From the NCBI GenBank assembly GCA_914767885.1, contig CAJZBQ010000009.1, positions 1-64,000 of the forward strand: a stretch of DNA of 64,000 nucleotides. The letters run 5' to 3'. Positions 54,601 through 61,043 of the stretch are shown here, piece by piece. The notes below the pieces were generated by a model. It did not search any database and was not told where the DNA came from. It saw nothing but the letters and a program-made list of their open reading frames with translations. Position numbers and translations under genes: made by a program. The stretch is from Blepharisma stoltei. Lineage: Eukaryota > Ciliophora > Heterotrichea > Heterotrichida > Blepharismidae. Position 1 is the stretch's first letter, and the number at the start of each line of letters is the position of its first letter.

Positions 54601-57001
54601 ATAGATGTAGGAAAAATGAAACGTATAAGGTGACTGAGCTGAGAGAAAAAATGAAACAAAGGAAATTAGATAAAGCAGCTACTAAAATACAGGCTTGGGC
54701 TAAAGGAGAAATAGTTAGGAAAAAGCTTAATAGGATGACGAAAGCTGCAAAATATATTCAAGGGTATTTTAGAGCAAAATGGACTTATTCACTGTTTAAA
54801 AAGATATCAATGGAAGTCAGGCGTATCCAGAGGGCTGTTAGATCTTTTATTAGAGCCCATGGTCTACTTTTGATCGCTCTAGGCTACAGTTGCTGCCTCA
54901 ACCGTGGGGTGGGCTAGGGCAATATAAGTTGCCAAGTCAATTACAACTGAAAATTATAGTGATTTTTGTCAATTTAGGGTTGACTTAGCAACTAATATTA
55001 CCGTGCCACCCCATAGAAATGTGTAGCCCAGAGCAATCCAAAGCAGGCCCTGTGCTATATTAGAAGCAAAATTATAAAGGAAAGGGCTAATAAATATATT
55101 ACCCAAGAATCAGCTTTACTGAACAATTTATTGCTTCTGGAGCATTCTGAGCTGTTTTCAACAATACCAATAAATACTCAAAACTATCAAGTCCAGGACG
55201 CTTTTAAAACTTTATATTTCACTAAAATGATAATGGCTTTTTTCTATAGAATTAATCAAAAGCCATATTTTTCTCAGAAAAGTATATCAACTATAGCAGA
55301 AAGCACAGCCAATCTAAACAAATCTAATCTTCTCAATACAGGCAGCTTAGCTATGCAATCAAAACAAATATCTCCATTCCACATAGAAAAAATGTATTTT
55401 TTCACTCGAGTTCTCGATATGGAGTTACTAACTGACATGTCCATTGTATATGACCCATTATGAAGTCAGCAGCTAGAAACTCTTAACAGAGAATCAATAG
55501 CAAAAGAAGAACAAATTATGGATATTGAACTAGGTGGCTGTCATTCTGTATCTGAGAACTTGCAAAAATGGTGCAAAAACTGCAAAAAATAAATGCTTTA
55601 TGGCAAATTTTCATTTCAAAATGCAAAAAATTGATGTAATTATTAAAAATTTTTTTTAAATTTTTGTGGAAAAGCATTGGTTTTTTGCGATTTTGCATCA
55701 TTTTTGCAATGTCTCCTTCTGTAGCTATTACCAATAGAGGAAAATTATTTGTTTGGGGCTGGAACGATAAATATCAATGTGCAGCTGAAGGTTTAACTTC
55801 TACAAATAAGCCAAAATTAGTAGAAGGGCTTAAGGAAAAAAGGATTTTGCAAGTCTCCTGTGGCGATGACCATACTTTGGCATTAGGCTCTGACGGAGCT
55901 GTTTTTGCATTTGGTGACAACTCAAAAGGGCAGCTTGGCCAAGGCAATTATCAAGAAATTCGTGACGTGAGAGGTCTAAATCTGCCTCCATGTAGACAAG
56001 TTTATACAGCAGGAAGCCAATCAATGGCTGTAACTGATAACGGAGACTTATATTTATGGCCATTCGAAACAATTCATGGGGAACGCAGGAGCTATCCTAT
56101 GAAGGTCTTTAACGATGTCATAGTCAGCGAAGTGTCCATCGGCTTCAATTTTGCCATAATTTTAGCTAATTCTGGACTGCTTTATTCACTAGGCAGCAAT
56201 AATAAAGAAGGACAGTTGGGCCATGGAGATGCGTTACCAAGAAGTGCTCCCACAATGATAGCTTCATTGAAAAAGCAAGGCGAAAAAATAGCAAATGTAA
56301 GCTGCGGATTCCGGCATGTAATAGCAAGGTCTACACTTGGAAAAGTTTATACATGGGGCTGGGGAAGTCATGGGCAGCTTGGTCACATCATTTTTTCAAG
56401 TGAATATTTACCAAAAATCGTCAATATTAAAGGTAACCGTCTCAAAGCAATACAGGTAAGTGCAGGCCTAAAGCATTCTGTCATACTCCTTGAAAACCGC
56501 AAACTCTATTGGGCAGGCACAAATGGTACAATCTCGTCTCAATCTACTTTTCAGGAAGTAAACTTAGCTGCAAAAATCCCAGAAATGTTTGAAAAGGCTA
56601 ATGAGTTTACAGTCGTAAGATCTCAGTGCTCATGGAGCCGTGGTCTAGGCATAACCCTAATCACAATTGCTGACATCAGACGTCTCCAAACTCCTCCTTC
56701 AAAGCTTTCCACTTCTCTTAATCTTTTAGCGTCAAAATGGAATAATCGCTACATTGAGCCTCCCTACATAGAAACCGTTGCAAATTTCTACCCAGCTATC
56801 GCTTTACGTAAAGGCTCGCCACCTAAGCAGCCAAAAACTAAGCGTTCAGATGTGTCACCTTTTAGAAGGAAAGATGACAAACTTGACCTGGAATCAATGA
56901 AAGAAAAAATCAAAGCAATTCTGGCAAAGCCAGAAGAAAAGTGGACGCAAGAGGATAAACATCTGATGGACGAAATAATAAAACTTAAACCTCAGATTTA
57001 A
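51696..57001 (+). CDS. Myosin heavy chain with IQ motifs and C-terminal RCC1 repeats (three IESs)
   Basis: Actin-based motor. Head: SH3-like start, P-loop 'GESGAGKTE' (about 188), switch I 'NDNSSRFGKYI', switch II 'LLDIFGFEVF', actin-binding 'HFVRCIKPNE', converter, then five or six IQ motifs ('AAVLIQKLFRGYRCRK', 'AATKIQAWAKGEIVRKK', and 'ITAQRLWRGYKGRQ' with TGA=Trp). The tail ends in RCC1 repeats ('FVWGWNDKYQC', 'FAFGDNSKGQLGQG', 'YSLGSNNKEGQLGHGD', 'YTWGWGSHGQLGH') rather than a coiled coil. Three inserts (52899-52994, 54851-55057, 55549-55721) must go; the third joins 'ELGGCHSV' to 'AITNRGKLF', proving that head and RCC1 region are one protein of 1609 aa. RCC1-bearing myosins have, as I recall, been noted in ciliates; cargo unknown. 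Confidence 0.85.
52899..52994. other. Putative IES (96 bp) in the myosin head
   Basis: TA-bounded, multiple of 3. Joint reads 'LNISVDKF-YKAITTYVRKIGG', a continuous helix of the myosin head. Without removal TAA stops the protein at 52899. Confidence 0.85.
54851..55057. mobile_element. Putative IES (207 bp) with 38-bp TIRs in the myosin neck/tail
   Basis: TAGAGCCCATGGTCTACTTT... on the left aligns without gaps with TATAGCACAGGGCCTGCTTT... from the right over about 38 bp, and both start at the TA used for the joint. Length is a multiple of 3; joint 'AVRSFI-IRSKIIKER'. A clear MITE-type IES. Confidence 0.9.
55549..55721. mobile_element. Putative IES (173 bp) with TIRs before the RCC1 repeats
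   Basis: The ends are inverted repeats around TTGCAAAAATG(G/A)TGCAAAA and GCAAAAAA, about 40 bp. Size (2 modulo 3) matches the frame change between the two sides. Joint 'GGCHSV-AITNRGK' is a standard RCC1 'CG..HS.A.T..G.....G' pattern. Confidence 0.9.
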
Positions 57002-57152
57002 AAATTCAATGAATTAAAAAATTGTGGTAATAAAAATAATATCCCATCGAGATTAAGGCAAAAAATAATAAAATTAATTATAGTTTAGAGCTCTTTTATC
57101 TAAAAAATAGTATTACTTGAAAATCAATTAGGAATAGACAGGAGAATTGTTT

Positions 57153-57516
57153 TACTCCCCCCCTCCGTGAGTGAAACAAAACCATTAGAAAATAGCTATT
57201 TTTTGTCTAAAAACCCACCCTCCGAGAGTGAACAAAAATTTTTTATGGAAAGAATTTTTGATATATAAGTGATAATTATTATAATGAAATCTCGAGCTAA
57301 TTCTGGTTAATTTTAAACAAATTGCTTTTTAAAACATAAATTTTATAAATTAAATTAATATTTGCTTCCAATTTTTGCAAATTAGGATTTTTTTAAAATT
57401 TGAAAGAAAAAAAATTTCTATAAAATTTCTTTATAAATTTTTTTTTAAAAAAAAAATTAACCCCCCTCTGCGAGTGAACAAAATTTTTTTGTTCACTTAA
57501 GGAGGGAGGGGAGTTA
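57153..57516. mobile_element. C-rich MITE family A, complete
   Basis: TACTCCCCCCCTCCGTGAGTGAAACAAAACC, spacer, ACCCTCCGAGAGTGAACAAAA, body, then CCCCCCTCTGCGAGTGAACAAAATTTTTTTGTTCACTTAAGGAGGG and GGGAGTTA. It lies between the myosin and MGCS genes, outside coding sequence. Confidence 0.85.
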
Positions 57517-57578
57517 GTATAAAAATCTGTTATAATTACGCAGAATTATTACTTAATTTATGGGAAGTAGAATATTTT

Positions 57579-57914
57579 ATGGGTTGCAGCAATACAAGAT
57601 TTAAGACAAGAAGCAACCAAAGAGTCTTCATCATCAAAGCGAGCCAGCCTCGTATTGTCGCTGGCTCAGTCGAAAAGAAAAAGCAAGCAAGCTCTGAGAA
57701 AGGATTTGTAAGTGATATAATTAAGCTGCATTCTGTCGAAGTCAGCTTTGCGATGATCGAGAAAAGTCAAGTTCACCATGGAACTGGAAACTCCTTCGAT
57801 GATGGGCTAAAAAACGTAAAAGCTGGGCATAAGCCCAGCAAAAGCTTAATTAAGCGCGAAAGCGACCAAGGCCTTGACTCGGATACTATGTCTACAGGCA
57901 AAGTTGAAGCGTAA
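57579..57914 (+). CDS. Small N-terminally acylated protein (MGCS start), 111 aa
   Basis: Begins MGCSNTRFKTRSNQR: Gly2 with Ser/small residues and Cys3 form a typical N-myristoylation plus palmitoylation signal, followed by a basic cluster, so membrane attachment is likely. The rest is polar and probably unfolded, with many S/K/D residues. No domain recognised. Its position 196 bp before a PP2C gene on the same strand may be chance. Confidence 0.7.
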   Translation: MGCSNTRFKTRSNQRVFIIKASQPRIVAGSVEKKKQASSEKGFVSDIIKLHSVEVSFAMIEKSQVHHGTGNSFDDGLKNVKAGHKPSKSLIKRESDQGLDSDTMSTGKVEA

Positions 57915-58109
57915 AGCTATGATATATTAAAATTTCCCTTAAACTAATAGGGCTGAATTTTTTTTTAATAATTAACACTTTCTTTTACTTGAAAACTTCT
58001 CGCTAACTGTTGATTTAATTAAAAAAGCTCTTTTTATGTCCTCGGAAAATGGCATTTTTACAATGAAAATCACATTTAAATTTTTATTCTTTTTAATTTC
58101 ATTTTTATA

Positions 58110-58952
58110 ATGGTGACTACATATAACTCAGCTTATCGATCTCCTGGCGTCATGTATCAGCCAACTAACCCAGACGACGAATATTCTCCTCGGGCTAACA
58201 GTGTGCAAAACTTTTCTTGCAAAGAAGAATCGAATCATCGCTATCGACCATATATGGAAGACGGTCATAAAATAATAGATTCTTATTTAGGTGACCCAAA
58301 TCAAGGATTCTTTGCAGTTTATGATGGACACGGTGGAAGTGAAGCTGTAGACTACTGTAAAAACCGGCTTCACGAGGAATTGAAGAAAGCTCTTCAAGAA
58401 TTTTCTGATGATATCCCTACAGCTTTTAATCGGTGTTTTAAAAAAATAGATGACCAGCTCAGACTCGCTGGGGCTGCGACATCTGGCTCTACAGCTACTG
58501 TTGCATTGATCAGAAAAGAAAACCACCAAAAAGTCCTTTATGTCGCCAATGTAGGTGATTCTAAAGCGATTATAGTAAAATCTTCAGGTTCTGAGCAGCT
58601 CAGTTATGATCACAAAGGCACAGATCCTGGAGAAATAGATAGGATAGTATCAAATGGAGGATATTTAATCAGGGGAAGAGTTGCAGGACAATTAGCCGTG
58701 ACAAGAGCATTAGGAGATCACCATTTGAAGACCAGCGGGGTCTCATATGAGCCGTATGTATCGAGGAGAGTTATTACTCCTAATGAGCTATTTTTAGTTA
58801 TGGCTTCGGATGGGCTGTGGGATGTAGTAAATGACAGAGAATTAGAAGGACTAAGAGGAAGAAGCAGCTTAGAAATAGGAAATTCGTTGATGGAGAGAGC
58901 AATTAATGGCGGGTCTCAAGACAATATATGCATTCTCACAATATGTTTCTAG
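58110..58952 (+). CDS. PP2C-type protein phosphatase, 280 aa
   Basis: Metal-dependent Ser/Thr phosphatase. Motifs in order: 'RPYMEDGHKI' (about 47), 'FAVYDGHGGSEAV' (metal-binding Asp, about 70), 'SGSTATVALI', 'YVANVGDSKAIIV', 'SYDHKGTDPGEIDRI', 'GQLAVTRALGDHHLK', 'LVMASDGLWDVV', 'GGSQDNICILTICF'. All four metal-site acidic residues appear present. The protein is a bare catalytic domain with a short disordered start, soluble. No insert and no TGA codon needed. Confidence 0.93.
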   Translation: MVTTYNSAYRSPGVMYQPTNPDDEYSPRANSVQNFSCKEESNHRYRPYMEDGHKIIDSYLGDPNQGFFAVYDGHGGSEAVDYCKNRLHEELKKALQEFSDDIPTAFNRCFKKIDDQLRLAGAATSGSTATVALIRKENHQKVLYVANVGDSKAIIVKSSGSEQLSYDHKGTDPGEIDRIVSNGGYLIRGRVAGQLAVTRALGDHHLKTSGVSYEPYVSRRVITPNELFLVMASDGLWDVVNDRELEGLRGRSSLEIGNSLMERAINGGSQDNICILTICF

Positions 58953-58970
58953 AGAGTTAAAGAATTTTAA

Positions 58971-59606
58971 TTAGAAATCTAAGACTTGTCTTGTTTCTAA
59001 GTAGTGCCTAAGACTAGCAGAAGATTCCAAAAGTCTGTCAGCCCAAAGCCTGAGCTTTGGAGCACAACTAGCAACAAGCGGCCCTCTTCTGTTCACTTTA
59101 GCTTCGCATAGCATGTAATCCCAAACTGTCTGGAAAACTGCGAAATCAGCCAAACTGATGCTATCTGCTACAAACCAGCCATTGCCCCCATTATTTCTTT
59201 CTAGTCTTGTTTCTGCTTTTCTTAGCCAGTCTGGGACTTTTTCTTCAAAAAGTTTTTCAACTTGTTCAGAATTTCCTGACGATTTTGCCTTAAGATATTC
59301 ATTTAAAATATCTTCTCTGAAATCAAGGAGAGACTCGCTCCAATAACAATTCTCCAAAGAGGTTGGGTAATATCCAAACTTTTGGCATAAATATCTGGCG
59401 ATTGAACGGCTTTGTACTAAAACTAATCCATCTATTTCAAGAACTGGAAGTTGCCCGAATTCTGCTAGTCCAGAAGTCCGTAGGGCTGGGAGTTCTTCAA
59501 CTGTGACTCGATGATCTGTGAATTGGTCGCCATGATAATGAAGAATCATACGAATCATTTCACCCCTTGCATAATAGTTGAAATAGTGGAGTTTTATATC
59601 AGACAT
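58971..59606 (-). CDS. Glutathione S-transferase, sigma-like, 211 aa
   Basis: Conjugates glutathione to electrophiles or isomerises prostaglandin-like substrates in the sigma class. Thioredoxin-fold N-terminal domain: 'MSDIKLHYFNYYARGEMIRMIL' with the candidate catalytic Tyr in the first strand, 'FGQLPVLEIDGLVLVQSRSIARYL' (cis-Pro and the Q-S-R-S glutathione site). The all-helical C-terminal domain has 'ISLADFAVFQTVWDY'. Length and layout are normal for the class. Convergent with the PP2C gene, with only 18 bp between stops. No insert. Confidence 0.9.
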   Translation of the reverse strand: MSDIKLHYFNYYARGEMIRMILHYHGDQFTDHRVTVEELPALRTSGLAEFGQLPVLEIDGLVLVQSRSIARYLCQKFGYYPTSLENCYWSESLLDFREDILNEYLKAKSSGNSEQVEKLFEEKVPDWLRKAETRLERNNGGNGWFVADSISLADFAVFQTVWDYMLCEAKVNRRGPLVASCAPKLRLWADRLLESSASLRHYLETRQVLDF

Positions 59607-59729
59607 TTATGCGAAAATTTATAAGTTAGCAGAAAACATACTTCTTCAGATTATTTATGAAAAAGGAATTTCCTAGGATTTAGTGAGAATTATTTATAAA
59701 TTTTTTATTAGATTTTCAATGAAGGTTAT

Positions 59730-60991
59730 TTAAAATCTAACTCTGCCTTTTTTCAAGCTATAGGAAAGCTTATCACCCAAAATTTTTTTATATTTTTCAC
59801 TTTTTCCTTCGTTCTTTGAGCTTCCCTGTTCCTCTTCTTCAATATCGAAGCTTTTCATAGACAATCTTAAGCTCTCTGTACTATCTACGTCTTCTTCAAT
59901 ATGCTTTACTTTGCTTTCAATTGAGTCATCGTCTAGCAGCATTTCCATATATTTATCTTCTTCTTCATCAGGCCCAGTAGATTTTTTGTGTGCTAGTTTC
60001 TCGTATGTTTTTATTTTATTTAAGGCGCGTTTTTGATATTCCCCATTTCCTGTATTTTGATATATTTCTTTATCTTTCACAATTTCTTCGACTTCCTTTT
60101 TCTTACCTCTACATAAAAGAAGAAAAATAATTTTGCTAGCTTATGAAAGGGACTAGTTTTTTTAAAAAAATGTATATAAATTTTTTTTTTAATATATAAG
60201 CCGCTTAAATAGAACTTATAATTTTATTATAATAATTATCACTTATATTTAAAAAAAAATGTACTCGATTATGGAAGGGGTTTTTCACAAAAACTTAAGA
60301 TGCTTTTAATTGTTTGGGGTAAGTCAGCCATATCAACCTGTGGGATTATATAAATTTTTATATTTTCATCTTCATTTTCAACTTTATTTATCGATCTGAT
60401 CTTATCACTCATTTCTTCTTTGATTTTCACACAAATGTTTTCTGCTAATACCTGGCATCTATCTATTTCTGCTTCTGTGTCTCCAGGGATAACAATTTCA
60501 ATGCTTACTTTAAATCCCTCATCTAAGGTTTTTTCGATCCTTGCTATTTTTCTTGATAAATCATGACTTGTAATGTTTGTATTGTCGAACTTGAAGGCTT
60601 TAAATTCATTATTTATGTCTTTTTTAGCATCACTTGTATGCTGAGTTGACAAAGTTTTTAGTAAAAGCTTGGAATAGTTCATCAGCTTGACTGTAGGTGG
60701 ATTTTCAGTCACCAGAACTACGTCAAGCATTTGCTCTTGAGCGAGTAGCTTAGCTTCTGACAATGTTGAGATGTCTTTCATTAGTCTGTCGTTCCAATCT
60801 ATAATTCTGAGGTCTTTTTCATATGTAATCTCGTCATTTATGAGATATCGCTTTGCAGTTGTTTCTTTTGTGAAACCTGGGGACTTTAAGAGCTTTTCAA
60901 TTCTTTGGACTTGATCAGCGGAAAGCTTCTCATTAGAAAGTTTTTTTGTGGCTCCAAAAAAGCGAGTCATCCCGATAAATCGTCGAAACAT
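59730..60991 (-). CDS. Mitochondrial translation initiation factor IF-3, possibly with an acidic C-terminal tail behind an IES
   Basis: The 60269-60991 part is an IF-3: 'LINDEITYEKDLRIIDWNDRL...LSEAKLLAQEQMLDVVLV' and 'PPTVKLMNYSKLL' are the N-domain, and 'FKVSIEIVIPGDTEAEI' to 'IYIIPQVDMADLPQTI' the C-domain. The basic, Phe/Arg-rich start (MFRRFIGMTRFFGATKK) fits a mitochondrial targeting peptide. It would end 'SFCEKPLP' inside an AT-rich element. A second, acidic frame (59730-60115) lacks any ATG and abuts the same element. TA-to-TA removal of 60104-60306 fuses them in frame ('LPQTIKKKEVEEIVKDKEIY'), giving 352 aa. If wrong, IF-3 ends at 60269 and the acidic ORF is a separate gene with unknown start. 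Confidence 0.6.
60104..60306. mobile_element. Possible IES (203 bp), C-rich MITE relic
   Basis: The inside (TTTTTTAAAAAAATGTATATAAATTT, ATTATAATAATTATCAC, CTCGATTATGGAAGGGG) is the body and one end of a C-rich MITE, with a poor left hairpin (CCTCTACATAA / TTATGAAAGGG). The TA pair chosen is the one that keeps the frame; the true ends may differ. Confidence 0.45.
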
Positions 60992-61043
60992 GCTTTTCGA
61001 TTAATTTAATTATAAAATTAAAGGCAGAAAATCTGGAAATTAG

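Noticed and set aside
57579-57914. Reading the MGCS protein as a calcineurin-B or calcium-sensor-type protein because of its acyl signal
   Set aside because: No EF-hand loop is present; only the acylation signal can be supported.
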